From Moellerella sp963519845 (lineage in GTDB: Bacteria; Pseudomonadota; Gammaproteobacteria; Enterobacterales; Enterobacteriaceae), in NCBI GenBank assembly GCA_963519845.1, contig CAUQNX010000011.1, positions 75,055-139,054 on the forward strand: a stretch of DNA of 64,000 bases, read 5' to 3'. The notes below the pieces were generated by a model. That model made no database searches. It worked only from the letters and a program-made list of their open reading frames with translations, and was not told the DNA's origin. Position numbers and translations under genes: made by a program. Positions 27,229-36,353 of the stretch are shown piece by piece. Each line of letters starts with the position of its first letter. Within the stretch, counting starts at the first letter, position 1.

Positions 27229-27245
27229 TTGTAATTTAATTACAA
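27229..27245 (-). promoter_or_regulatory. HexR operator in the zwf promoter
   Basis: TTGTAATTTAATTACAA, a perfect palindrome matching the HexR consensus TGTAATWWWATTACA. HexR binds such sites at zwf, edd and others and releases them when bound by 2-keto-3-deoxy-6-phosphogluconate. Confidence 0.85.
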
Positions 27246-27408
27246 AGCTAGCCGAATATAGCGCTAATGTACCCTGTTGCCGATCCTCAGTAAACATAGA
27301 TCAGGCGCAATCTTAATTGGTTGACGAAAAAAAGCACAACTCCCTATTGAATGACATCCCTAGAATGGGGAATCACAAATGGTTAAAAATAACCAGATTG
27401 ATCGGAAA

Positions 27409-27486
27409 AATCCGTTTTAAAAAGTAGACTTGGCTCATGTTTTGGCAATAAATGTGCCATTCTCGCCGATAAAACGGATTATTTTT
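27409..27486 (+). terminator. Terminator-like hairpin in the hexR leader
   Basis: Perfect 11-base arms AATCCGTTTTA (27409-27419) and TAAAACGGATT (27470-27480) enclose a loop with its own small hairpin (TGGCA...TGCCA) and are followed by ATTTTTTC. It sits 83 bases before hexR on the plus strand, so transcripts started further upstream could end here. The rest of the 368-bp zwf-hexR gap holds only the HexR box and presumed promoters. Confidence 0.5.
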
Positions 27487-27568
27487 TCAAACAGCTAGTA
27501 TATTTTCACCCATATCAATATAGATTTCCCCTGTTAATGTAATAGCTAAAACTTAGGTGACTTGCTTT

Positions 27569-28414
27569 ATGAATATTTTAGAACGTATCCAGTACAGTCT
27601 TGATGCCTTAAGCAAGTCAGAAAGAAAAGTCGCGGAAGTGATCCTAAAAACCCCTCAACGGGTTATCCACCTAAGTATTGCCGCACTAGCGCAGTTGGCT
27701 TTAGTCAGTGAGCCCACCATTAATCGCTTCTGTCGTAAAATGGAAACCAAAGGCTTTCCCGATTTTAAATTACGTTTGGCGCAAAATATTGCCAATGGTA
27801 CGCCCTATGTGAATCGTCATGTTGAAGCCAATGATTCGACTAATACCTATACCGATAAAATATTTGAATCGGCAATGGCGGGTTTAGATAATGTAAAACA
27901 AACCTTGGATATCGATGCGATTAATCGTGCGGTAGATCTCTTGAGCCAAGCCCGTAAGATCACTTTCTTTGGTTTTGGCACTTCTGCTGCCGTCGCCCAC
28001 GATGCGATGAATAAATTTTTTCGTTTTAATATTCCCGTCACTTACTTTGACGATATTGTCATGCAACGGATGAGTTGTATTAATAGTAGTGAGGGTGATG
28101 TATTGGTGCTGATATCCCATACCGGACGAACTAAAGCCCTAGTCGATATGGCGCATGTCGCCCGCGAGAATGATGCAGTGGTGATTGCTATCACGTCAGA
28201 GAACTCCCCCCTCGCTCAAGCGGCTTCACTGTCAATTTTGATCGATGTGCCTGAAGATACCGATATTTTTATGCCGATGATCTCCCGGCTCGCACAATTA
28301 ACCGTCATTGATGTACTTGCAACGGGTTTTATTTTAAGAAGAGGCGATAAATTTCGAGATAACTTGAAACGGGTCAAAGAAGCTTTACGTGATTCGCGCT
28401 TTGATAACGCATAA
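27569..28414 (+). CDS. hexR: Transcriptional regulator HexR
   Basis: RpiR-family DNA-binding regulator of central carbon metabolism. 281 residues: an N-terminal helix-turn-helix (SIAALAQLALVSEPTINRFCRKM, about 37-59) and a C-terminal SIS sugar-phosphate domain (TFFGFGTSAAVAHDA, VLVLISHTGRTKALVDMA). Start ATG 27569 with AGGTGA upstream; a GTG four codons earlier is unlikely. The operator at 27229-27245 shows that it controls the divergent zwf, and it may also affect the downstream pykA. Confidence 0.95.
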   Translation: MNILERIQYSLDALSKSERKVAEVILKTPQRVIHLSIAALAQLALVSEPTINRFCRKMETKGFPDFKLRLAQNIANGTPYVNRHVEANDSTNTYTDKIFESAMAGLDNVKQTLDIDAINRAVDLLSQARKITFFGFGTSAAVAHDAMNKFFRFNIPVTYFDDIVMQRMSCINSSEGDVLVLISHTGRTKALVDMAHVARENDAVVIAITSENSPLAQAASLSILIDVPEDTDIFMPMISRLAQLTVIDVLATGFILRRGDKFRDNLKRVKEALRDSRFDNA

Positions 28415-28622
28415 TTTATTTTGTCGCTGGGAAAAAGACTATTTGTACTTATTTCTCTCTCCTATCTTTATTAGTTTCTAAGACCTGATAGCATATAAAG
28501 AAGATCGGTGCATAATAGGTTTATACGATACAGCATCGGCGATTAGCCACAAAATAGCATTAAATGGGGAAGTTTATGGCTTTCCCGTCATTCAACACCC
28601 TAACAGGTCAACGGAGTAATAC

Positions 28623-30065
28623 ATGTCCAGACGGCTTAGAAGAACCAAAATTGTCACCACCTTAGGTCCCGCCACAGATCGCGATAATAACTTAGAAAAG
28701 ATCATCAATGCAGGCGCTAACGTAGTCCGCCTCAACTTTTCCCATGGAACCGCAGAAGATCATATTGCACGTGCCAATAAAGTCAGAGAAATTGCTGCGC
28801 GCTCAGGTCGTCACGTTGCTATCTTAGGCGACTTACAAGGTCCTAAAATTCGGGTATCGACCTTTAAAGATGGCAAAATTTTCCTCAATGTTGGCGATAA
28901 ATTTGTCCTTGATGCCAATTTAGGCAAAGGCGAAGGCGACCAAGCTAAAGTCGGTATCGACTATAAGGGTTTACCTGCGGATGTCGTACCCGGTGATATT
29001 CTGTTACTGGATGACGGTCGTGTACAGTTAAAAGTTTTAGAAGTCAAAGGACTACAAGTTTTTACTGAAGTGACTGTGGGTGGTCAACTTTCCAATAATA
29101 AAGGTATTAATAAGTTAGGCGGTGGTTTATCTGCTGATGCCCTAACCGAAAAAGATAAAGAAGATATTAAGACAGCGGCTAAAATTAATGTCGACTTTCT
29201 TGCGGTCTCCTTCCCACGTTGTGGTGAAGATTTGCACTATGCACGTCGCTTAGCCCGTGATGCTGGTTGTGATTGCCAAATAGTTGCCAAAGTCGAGCGC
29301 GCTGAAGCCGTTGCCAATGACCAAATTATGGATGAAGTGATACTCGCATCTGATGTGGTTATGGTTGCACGCGGCGATTTAGGGGTTGAAATTGGTGATC
29401 CTGAGCTGGTTGCGGTACAGAAAAAACTGATCCAACGCTCTCGTCAATTAAACCGTGTCGTTATCACTGCCACGCAAATGATGGAATCGATGATCACTAA
29501 CCCGATGCCAACACGTGCAGAAGTGATGGACGTTGCTAACGCCGTGCTTGATGGCACAGATGCGGTTATGTTATCGGCAGAAACGGCGGCGGGTCAATAT
29601 CCGGCGGAAACAGTGGCGGCAATGGCGCAAGTCTGTTTAGGTGCGGAAAAAGTCCCTGGATTATCAATCTCCAAGCACCGTTTAGATATCATCTTTGAAA
29701 GTACGGAAGAAGCTATTGCTATGTCGACAATGTATGCAGCTAACCACCTAAAAGGGGTTAAAGCGATCATTGCCATGACGGAATCGGGACGCACTGCACG
29801 CATTATGTCTCGTATCAGTTCAGGACTGCCTATTTTTGCTATGTCCCGCCATGAAAAAACGCTAAATCAATCTGCGCTCTACCGTGGTGTCACCCCTGTT
29901 TTCTGTAGCACCCATGTTGATGGGATTGCCGCAGCTAGTGAAGCAGTGACTCGCTTACGTGACAAAGGCTATTTAGTGACTGGCGATCTTGTTTTAGTCA
30001 CTCAAGGTGATTTAATGGGCACCGTTGGCAGCACCAATACCTGCCGTATCCTTGAAGTTGAATAA
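28623..30065 (+). CDS. pykA: Pyruvate kinase II (PykA type)
   Basis: Converts phosphoenolpyruvate and ADP to pyruvate and ATP in glycolysis. 480 residues, the length of E. coli PykA. Motifs: RRTKIVTTLGPATD and NFSHGTAEDH at the N-terminus, the catalytic Lys segment CQIVAKVERAEAV, and MVARGDLGVE, QMMESMI and the C-terminal regulatory domain (TESGRTARIMSRISSG). It follows hexR in the enterobacterial order with a 208-bp gap, and GGAG lies nine bases upstream. An intrinsic terminator follows. Confidence 0.97.
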   Translation: MSRRLRRTKIVTTLGPATDRDNNLEKIINAGANVVRLNFSHGTAEDHIARANKVREIAARSGRHVAILGDLQGPKIRVSTFKDGKIFLNVGDKFVLDANLGKGEGDQAKVGIDYKGLPADVVPGDILLLDDGRVQLKVLEVKGLQVFTEVTVGGQLSNNKGINKLGGGLSADALTEKDKEDIKTAAKINVDFLAVSFPRCGEDLHYARRLARDAGCDCQIVAKVERAEAVANDQIMDEVILASDVVMVARGDLGVEIGDPELVAVQKKLIQRSRQLNRVVITATQMMESMITNPMPTRAEVMDVANAVLDGTDAVMLSAETAAGQYPAETVAAMAQVCLGAEKVPGLSISKHRLDIIFESTEEAIAMSTMYAANHLKGVKAIIAMTESGRTARIMSRISSGLPIFAMSRHEKTLNQSALYRGVTPVFCSTHVDGIAAASEAVTRLRDKGYLVTGDLVLVTQGDLMGTVGSTNTCRILEVE

Positions 30066-30090
30066 ATAGCAATTCATTTATTTCCCTTAT

Positions 30091-30123
30091 AAAAAAACGC
30101 TGACTCTATCAGCGTTTTTTTTA
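30091..30123 (+). terminator. Terminator of pykA
   Basis: AAAAACGCTGA / TCAGCGTTTTT stem with a 5-base loop and an 8-base T-run. A-run on the other side makes it usable for the convergent lpxM too. Confidence 0.92.
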
Positions 30124-30148
30124 TCGATAAGAAAGTATCAATCAGAGC

Positions 30149-31126
30149 TTATTTAGGGTAGAGATCGTCACGCTGATAGGGCTCTATTTCCCCTTCTTTG
30201 CGTGTCTTGAGTAATTTCAGAATCCAAGCATATTGCTCTGGATTAGGCTTAACCAGATACTCAAGCTCCTCATTCATCCGTCGTGCTATATAACGATCAT
30301 CTTGTCCATCAATATCATCCATTGGCTCGCGAATATAGATATGCAGCTGATGGTTTTTATGATCATAAACAGGAAACAGTGGCACGATAGAGGCTTTACA
30401 GACCTTCATTAATCGCCCTACCGCAGGCAAAGTTGCCTTATAGGTGGCGAAAAAATCGACAAACTCACTCTGCTCTGCGCCATGATCTTGATCAGGAAGA
30501 TAAAATCCCCAAAATCCTTGACGAACTGAGGAGATAAAAGGTTTGATACCTGCTTCTCGAGAATGCAGGCGACCACCAAACTGATAGCGTGCCTTATTCC
30601 ACAAAAAGTCGGTCACTGGGTTTTTTTGGTGATGAAACATAGCCGCCATTGTCTGGCCTCTAGCGGCTAACAACATAGCAGGAATATCAACCGCCCAGCC
30701 ATGTGGCACCATAAAAATCACGTTGCGCCCTTCAGCTTTCAACTTGTCGATAACAGCTTCATTATGCCATTGAGTCCGCGCTAAGGTTTTTTCTGCCCCT
30801 CGAATATAGAGTTCGGCAATCATCACAAAAGATTGAGGTGCGGATTCAAACATGCGATCAACCAGCTGTTCACGCTGATGTTCATTTAATTCAGGAAAAC
30901 AATAAAGAAGATTAATTTTTGCTCTACGTCTGGCGCCTTTAGCCAGTTTACCCACCCATTTACCGACAAAAGCTAATAGGGGATCACGTATTTTTATCGG
31001 TATAAAAGCCACAGTTGCCAGTACTGCAGTACCTAGCCATACGCCCCAATATTTAGGATGTAAGTAAGCCCGATGAAAAGTAGGGACATAACCCAACTTA
31101 CCGTCTGTGTCTTTGTTTTTATTCAT
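30149..31126 (-). CDS. lpxM: Lipid A myristoyltransferase LpxM (MsbB)
   Basis: Inner-membrane acyltransferase that adds the last secondary acyl chain to Kdo2-lipid A. 325 residues (E. coli 323): N-terminal membrane helix about 28-46 (WGVWLGTAVLATVAFIPI) and the catalytic HX4D motif His142-Asp147 in PHGWAVD, with DQDHGAEQSEFVDFF later. Start ATG 31126 with AGGTT upstream. Neighbours mepM and pykA reproduce the E. coli order. Confidence 0.95.
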   Translation of the reverse strand: MNKNKDTDGKLGYVPTFHRAYLHPKYWGVWLGTAVLATVAFIPIKIRDPLLAFVGKWVGKLAKGARRRAKINLLYCFPELNEHQREQLVDRMFESAPQSFVMIAELYIRGAEKTLARTQWHNEAVIDKLKAEGRNVIFMVPHGWAVDIPAMLLAARGQTMAAMFHHQKNPVTDFLWNKARYQFGGRLHSREAGIKPFISSVRQGFWGFYLPDQDHGAEQSEFVDFFATYKATLPAVGRLMKVCKASIVPLFPVYDHKNHQLHIYIREPMDDIDGQDDRYIARRMNEELEYLVKPNPEQYAWILKLLKTRKEGEIEPYQRDDLYPK

Positions 31127-31199
31127 TATTAACCTAAAGTAGAAAATTGACACCTTTTTATAACCTATTTCAATATAAAGAAATAGCGATAAAAAGATA

Positions 31200-31226
31200 A
31201 CTGGCAGATATTATTTATCTGCCAGT
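31200..31226 (-). terminator. Terminator of mepM
   Basis: ACTGGCAGATA / TATCTGCCAGT perfect stem with a 5-base loop, then TTATC-TTTTT-like sequence on the minus strand. Confidence 0.8.
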
Positions 31227-31253
31227 GGAGAGGATATAGCGAGTATTAAAGGA

Positions 31254-32588
31254 CTACTGCAATTTTAATTGCGGTTTGATCTCTTTCACCATCGCCATAT
31301 ATTCTGTTCTCTCTTTGCCTGTTAATCCACCGGAGCTTGGTAGCTTAGCGGTTAATGGATTGACAGCTTGCTGATTGACCCAGAGTTCAAAGTGTAAGTG
31401 AGGTCCTGTTGAGCGCCCTGTATTACCAGAAAGACCAACACGATCACCACGTTTCACTTTTTGTCCTGGTTTAACCAATAACTGGCGCATATGCATATAA
31501 CGCGTTGTATATTGGCGACCGTGGCGAATAGCAACAAAGTTACCCGCGGCACCACTGAATTTAGCCACCACAACTTCACCATCACCAACAGCTAAAACCG
31601 GTGTACCTACTGGCATCGCAAAATCGACGCCTTTATGTGGCGCAACACGCCCCGTCACCGGATTGATACGGCGCGGATTAAAATTAGAGGATACGCGGAA
31701 CTGTTTAGAAGTCGGGAAACGTAAGAATCCACGCTCTAAGCCGTTACCTTCGCTATCATAAAAACGGCCATCACTGGAGCGGAATGCATAATAGTTTTTG
31801 CCACCATTTTGCAAACGAACACCTAATAATTGGCTCTGTTCTGTTTTACCATCAAGGACTTCACGGCTGAGCAATACAGTAAATTTATCGCCCTTTTTCA
31901 GTTTACGGAAATCAACTTGCCACTGTAAGGCTTTGATAACATCTCGTGATTCTGCACGATTTAGCCCTGCATTACCCGCACTAGTAGCAAAACTGCCATC
32001 AATGGTGCCTTGGAAAATGCTGTTTTGCCATTCGCCTTTGATCTGTTCAGTGACTTCTTTAAAGCTATTGGTGGTGCCAACACGGGTATAGACACGAATT
32101 TCACGACGAGAAACATCCCATGTTAGAGACTGTAATTCGCCATCCGCATTTAGCGTCCAGCTCATGGTTTGCCCAATCTTAAGATTACGCAAGGCCTTGT
32201 GTTGATTGGCTAAGGTTGCAACATCACCCGCTTCAATACCAAATTGCGCTAAAATGGTTGATAAATTATCGCCACTCGCGACCACATATTCGTGGGTATC
32301 CGGTGTTGAATCGCCTGTTTCGGTTGATTCTGTGTCTGTATCTGCTAGTCCTTCATCAGGTAATTGGTCACTACTATCGAGAATGATGTCATCCGTCGCA
32401 CTATTATTAGTAATAAACGGCAGCGCCAAAGGGATAGTGGTATCTACATCATTTGCATTATCAGTTAAATGCACTGGCCGCCAGATAGCGACGGCCAATG
32501 TTGCTACGGTTAAGGTCGCTAACATAAATTTATGTGGCTTCGATAAATTTCCGTAGACTTGAAAAAAGTTTTTCGTTAGTTGCTGCAC
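31254..32588 (-). CDS. mepM: Murein DD-endopeptidase MepM
   Basis: Periplasmic, membrane-anchored M23 zinc peptidase that cleaves D-Ala-mDAP cross-links to let the sacculus expand. 444 residues (E. coli 440): N-terminal anchor helix (FMLATLTVATLAVAIW), a LysM/OapA-type region (VVASGDNLSTILAQFGI), a middle domain, and the M23 catalytic domain near 310-410 with HKGVDFAMPVGTPV and TGPHLHFELWVN, giving the zinc ligands. Twenty bases downstream of znuA on the same strand, the conserved pairing. Confidence 0.96.
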   Translation of the reverse strand: MQQLTKNFFQVYGNLSKPHKFMLATLTVATLAVAIWRPVHLTDNANDVDTTIPLALPFITNNSATDDIILDSSDQLPDEGLADTDTESTETGDSTPDTHEYVVASGDNLSTILAQFGIEAGDVATLANQHKALRNLKIGQTMSWTLNADGELQSLTWDVSRREIRVYTRVGTTNSFKEVTEQIKGEWQNSIFQGTIDGSFATSAGNAGLNRAESRDVIKALQWQVDFRKLKKGDKFTVLLSREVLDGKTEQSQLLGVRLQNGGKNYYAFRSSDGRFYDSEGNGLERGFLRFPTSKQFRVSSNFNPRRINPVTGRVAPHKGVDFAMPVGTPVLAVGDGEVVVAKFSGAAGNFVAIRHGRQYTTRYMHMRQLLVKPGQKVKRGDRVGLSGNTGRSTGPHLHFELWVNQQAVNPLTAKLPSSGGLTGKERTEYMAMVKEIKPQLKLQ

Positions 32589-32608
32589 TTAAACAATTCC
32601 TTCTTGTT

Positions 32609-33574
32609 TCAATTCAGGCAGCTAGCGTATTGCTCCGATAGTTGAGTTAAAAACTGCATATAACTATCTGGACCTATTTTGATTCCACTTCCTAGTGGAT
32701 CTAAGGTACCCATACGCGCGGCCGTACCTTTAGCGACGGCTTCAATCACAGCAGGCCTGAATTGTGGCTCAGCAAAAACGCATTCCGCTTTTTGCTCAAC
32801 CAGTTGTGTTCGTATTTGATGTAATTTTTGTGCCCCAGGCTGGATCTCAGGATTTATCGTAAAGTGCCCCAATGGGGTTAACTGATAGTGTTTTTCAAAG
32901 TAGCCATAAGCATCGTGAAAAACGAAATATCCCTTGTTTTTGGCCGGACGCAAAATATTAGCAACTTCTTGATCATTTTGCGCCATCTTTTCGTTGAATT
33001 TACGAAGGTTTACGTCCAGCTTGGATTTGCTATCAGGATAAATCACCAATAAACGGTCATATATGCTTTGAGCCGCCTGTTTAGCTATCTCTGGTGAGAG
33101 CCAGATGTGCGTATTATACTCGCCATGAGAATGATGTTCATGACCCACCTCAAAATTCCCATCATCATTCTTACTATGTTGGTGCTCTGGCTCATCATCA
33201 TGATGATGGTCATCGCCACCCGCCGTCATTAAGGCCTTAATTTTTGGCTCACTCATTAGGGCTAGATTACTTTTTGCATCTAATTGACTAAGCGGTTTTT
33301 CAAGAAACATCTCCATATCGGGACCAACCCATACAAAGAGATCTGCTTGCTTTATTTTTCTCAAATCAGAAGGTTTTAACGCATAATCATGGGGTGAGGC
33401 GCCATCAGGTAATAGCACCTGAGTTTCAGTCACACCATCGGCAATACCTGCGGCGATAAAAGCCAAAGGTCGAATCGAGGTGATAACATCAGCTTGTGCG
33501 ACTATGGGTAAAATAGTGCTGATCACCGAGGCGAGTAATAATTTTTTCGCAATCATTCTTGGCTTCTTATTCAT
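32609..33574 (-). CDS. znuA: Zinc ABC transporter periplasmic binding protein ZnuA
   Basis: Periplasmic zinc receptor. 321 residues with signal peptide (KKLLLASVISTILPIVAQA), the first His ligand in GASPHDYALKPSD, a His/Asp-rich flexible loop around 128-160 (DDHHHDDEPEHQH and HEHHSHG), His in NTHIWLSPE, and YFVFHDAYGYF. The loop is typical of ZnuA proteins. The ATG at 33574 is used; an ATG six codons later is an alternative. Divergent from znuCB across a Zur-box region. Confidence 0.95.
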   Translation of the reverse strand: MNKKPRMIAKKLLLASVISTILPIVAQADVITSIRPLAFIAAGIADGVTETQVLLPDGASPHDYALKPSDLRKIKQADLFVWVGPDMEMFLEKPLSQLDAKSNLALMSEPKIKALMTAGGDDHHHDDEPEHQHSKNDDGNFEVGHEHHSHGEYNTHIWLSPEIAKQAAQSIYDRLLVIYPDSKSKLDVNLRKFNEKMAQNDQEVANILRPAKNKGYFVFHDAYGYFEKHYQLTPLGHFTINPEIQPGAQKLHQIRTQLVEQKAECVFAEPQFRPAVIEAVAKGTAARMGTLDPLGSGIKIGPDSYMQFLTQLSEQYASCLN

Positions 33575-33604
33575 GTTTTCAATATTCCGTGCTTTTATTT
33601 TTGA

Positions 33605-33623
33605 GATGTTATATTATAACGTC
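33605..33623. promoter_or_regulatory. Zur box between znuA and znuC
   Basis: GATGTTATATTATAACGTC, with the perfect core palindrome GTTATATTATAAC at 33608-33620. It matches the Zur operator of the E. coli znu intergenic region (ATGTTATAWTATAACAT-like) and would repress both divergent promoters when zinc is sufficient. Confidence 0.85.
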
Positions 33624-33650
33624 CTCTCGATTCTGCAAGATATTTTTCAC

Positions 33651-34418
33651 ATGCAAGCATTACTCAGTTTAAAACATATTTCGGTCTCCTTCGGTGAACG
33701 CCGAGTTCTAAAAGATGTGACATTCACGCTGCATAAGGGTGAAATTTTGACACTTCTCGGCCCTAATGGTGCGGGAAAGTCGACTATTGTACGTATCGTT
33801 CTCGGTCTGCTGCCTCCCACAACGGGAACAATTGACAGAAACGAGCACCTCTCTATCGGCTATGTGCCACAAAAACTTTACCTTGATGCGACTATGCCAT
33901 TAACGGTAAAACGTTTTATGATGCTCAAACCTAAGGTCAAAGCGGCTGAAATTCTGCCTGCGCTTGAACGAGTTAAGGCATCACATCTGATCGATCAACC
34001 AATGCAAAAACTTTCTGGCGGCGAAAATCAACGGGTTTTACTTGCCCGCGCCCTGCTTAATCAGCCTGATTTATTGGTGTTAGATGAACCGACACAGGGT
34101 GTTGATGTTAGTGGCCAAATCGCCTTGTATGATCTGATTAATCAGCTGCGGACAGAGCTTAATTGTGGTGTGTTAATGGTGTCTCATGATCTCCATTTAG
34201 TGATGGCGAAAACAGATAAAGTCCTATGTATTAATGGCCATATCTGCTGCTCGGGCACGCCTGAGGCGGTCTCCACTCACCCTGAATTTATTGCTATGTT
34301 TGGTCATCGCGGTGCGCAACAGCTTGGCGTTTATCGCCATAATCATAACCATCAGCATGATTTAGAAGGTAAAGTTATTCAGCCGCATCAGCACAGTAAG
34401 GATTGTAATCATGATTGA
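33651..34418 (+). CDS. znuC: Zinc ABC transporter ATPase ZnuC
   Basis: Cytosolic ATP-binding subunit. 255 residues from ATG 33651 (MQALLSLKHISVSFG); the frame is open far upstream into znuA, but that part is antisense. Walker A GPNGAGKST near 44, signature LSGGENQR, Walker B LLVLDEP and the H-loop VSHDLH. A His-rich tail (HNHNHQHD, HQHSKDCNHD) is usual for ZnuC and may bind zinc. Overlaps znuB by 8 bases. Confidence 0.96.
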   Translation: MQALLSLKHISVSFGERRVLKDVTFTLHKGEILTLLGPNGAGKSTIVRIVLGLLPPTTGTIDRNEHLSIGYVPQKLYLDATMPLTVKRFMMLKPKVKAAEILPALERVKASHLIDQPMQKLSGGENQRVLLARALLNQPDLLVLDEPTQGVDVSGQIALYDLINQLRTELNCGVLMVSHDLHLVMAKTDKVLCINGHICCSGTPEAVSTHPEFIAMFGHRGAQQLGVYRHNHNHQHDLEGKVIQPHQHSKDCNHD

Positions 34419-35196
34419 GTTATTACTTCCGGGCTGGCTAGCGGGGATGTTTTTGGCTATCGCAGCAGGTCCGTTAGGATCTTTTGTCGTCTGGCGTAAA
34501 ATGTCCTATTTTGGTGATACCCTCGCCCACGCCTCCTTGCTGGGTGTCGCCTTTGGCTTGATGCTCAATGTCAATCCTTTCTATACCGTGATTGGCGTGA
34601 CATTGATCCTAGCCCTGATATTGGTATGGTTAGAAAAGCGCCCTCAATTAGCCGTTGATACCTTATTGGGAATTATGGCCCATAGCTCATTATCACTGGG
34701 ACTGGTGGTTGTCAGCTTAATGGACAATGTGCGAGTGGATTTGATGGCTTATCTGTTCGGCGATCTACTCTCTGTTACTTATACCGATGTAGTGTCGATT
34801 TTAATTGGTGTGATCATTGTCTGCGGCTTGATTTTTTGGCAATGGCGCGCGCTCTTATCCATGACCATCAATCAAGAGTTGGCTTTTGTCGATGGCATTA
34901 AAATTCAGCGCTTACGTATTTTGCTGATGATGGTTACCGCACTCACCATTGGTATTGCAATGAAATTTGTCGGTGCACTGATTATTACTTCCTTGCTGAT
35001 TATCCCTGCGGCGACCGCCCGACGATTTGCTCGCACACCTGAGCAAATGGCCTCAATTGCGGTACTGATTGGTATGTTGGCGGTTACTGGTGGGCTTGCC
35101 CTCTCCGCACTCTATGATACGCCAGCGGGGCCTTCGGTAGTTCTCTCGGCAGCGATTTTATTTGTCGCCAGTTTAACCGTTCGCGCCAAAAACTAA
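34411..35196 (+). CDS. znuB: Zinc ABC transporter permease ZnuB
   Basis: Inner-membrane permease of 261 residues with about seven to eight hydrophobic helices: MIELLLPGWLAGMFLAIAAGPLGSF, the DTLAHASLLGVAFG segment and FVGALIITSLLIIPAATAR, all typical of the metal ABC-3 family. Its ATG lies within the end of znuC, so translation is coupled. A terminator follows. Confidence 0.96.
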   Translation: MIELLLPGWLAGMFLAIAAGPLGSFVVWRKMSYFGDTLAHASLLGVAFGLMLNVNPFYTVIGVTLILALILVWLEKRPQLAVDTLLGIMAHSSLSLGLVVVSLMDNVRVDLMAYLFGDLLSVTYTDVVSILIGVIIVCGLIFWQWRALLSMTINQELAFVDGIKIQRLRILLMMVTALTIGIAMKFVGALIITSLLIIPAATARRFARTPEQMASIAVLIGMLAVTGGLALSALYDTPAGPSVVLSAAILFVASLTVRAKN

Positions 35197-35222
35197 TTTT
35201 GCCCCTTTGCTATGCTATAACT

Positions 35223-35262
35223 AAAAAAATGCCCTGAGAGTTTAATTTCAGGGCATTTTTTA
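35223..35262. terminator. Bidirectional terminator znuB/ruvB
   Basis: AAAATGCCCTGA / TCAGGGCATTTT stem with 10-base loop and T-run on both strands, between convergent genes. Confidence 0.9.
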
Positions 35263-35288
35263 TTGGTTATTCGGTGGTTTACGCTGAG

Positions 35289-36302
35289 TTAGTTGGCCGT
35301 TTTCGGGGTTAAACCAAAATGATGATAAGCGTGACCAGTGGCAATACGACCGCGAGGTGTCCGCTGGATAAATCCTTGCTGAATTAAGTAGGGTTCAACC
35401 ACATCTTCAATGGTTTCTCGCTCTTCACCAATCGCCGCCGCTAGATTATCCACACCAACGGGCCCGCCCATAAATTTATCAATAATGGCAATTAATAATT
35501 TTCGGTCGAGATAGTCAAAACCCGCAGAATCGACATTCAGCATATCCAAGGCTTTATTGGCAGTCAGCTCATCAATATCACCATTGCCTTTGACTTGAGC
35601 AAAGTCTCTTACTCGTCTTAATAGGCGATTGGTAATACGTGGCGTGCCTCTTGAGCGCATGGCAATCTGTTTTGCTCCTTCAGGCGTCATCTCTAAGCCC
35701 ATAAAACGGGCACTGCGAGTAACTATATGTTGTAAATCTTCAACATTATAGAACTCGAGACGCTGAACAATACCAAAGCGATCTCTTAGGGGAGAGGTGA
35801 GTGAGCCAGCGCGTGTGGTTGCGCCAATTAAGGTAAAGGGCGGCAAATCAATTTTAATCGAACGAGCCGCAGGTCCTTCACCAATCATCAGATCTAACTG
35901 ATAATCTTCCATTGCCGGATAGAGTATCTCTTCGACCACTGGGGATAAACGGTGAATTTCATCAATAAATAGAACATCATGGGGCTCTAGGTTGGTCAAC
36001 ATGGCCGCCAAATCGCCCGCTCTTTCCAGTACTGGACCTGAGGTTGTACGTAAATTAACCCCCATTTCATTAGCCACTATGCCCGCTAATGTGGTCTTTC
36101 CTAAGCCCGGAGGACCAAAAATAAGCAGATGATCAAGGGCATCACCACGCATGCGTGCGGCCTGAATAAAGATCTCCATCTGCTCTTTGACTTGCGGCTG
36201 ACCGATATATTCAGCGAGTAATTTCGGTCTAATGGCACGATCGATAGCTTCCTCTTCATCATGAAGAACTTCGGCAGATATCAAGCGATCAGCTTCAATC
36301 AT
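35289..36302 (-). CDS. ruvB: Holliday junction branch-migration ATPase RuvB
   Basis: Hexameric AAA+ motor that drives branch migration with RuvA. 337 residues: Walker A GPPGLGKTT near 63, Walker B DEIHRL, sensor 1 IGATTRAG, arginine finger region SPLRDRFG, and a C-terminal winged helix (QQGFIQRTPRGRIATGHAY). 51 bases downstream of ruvA, forming the ruvAB operon. Confidence 0.98.
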   Translation of the reverse strand: MIEADRLISAEVLHDEEEAIDRAIRPKLLAEYIGQPQVKEQMEIFIQAARMRGDALDHLLIFGPPGLGKTTLAGIVANEMGVNLRTTSGPVLERAGDLAAMLTNLEPHDVLFIDEIHRLSPVVEEILYPAMEDYQLDLMIGEGPAARSIKIDLPPFTLIGATTRAGSLTSPLRDRFGIVQRLEFYNVEDLQHIVTRSARFMGLEMTPEGAKQIAMRSRGTPRITNRLLRRVRDFAQVKGNGDIDELTANKALDMLNVDSAGFDYLDRKLLIAIIDKFMGGPVGVDNLAAAIGEERETIEDVVEPYLIQQGFIQRTPRGRIATGHAYHHFGLTPKTAN

Positions 36303-36353
36303 CTTTGTGTTTCCTTTATTCTTTTTTTAGCTGCAATCGGGCTGAAATAGTCT

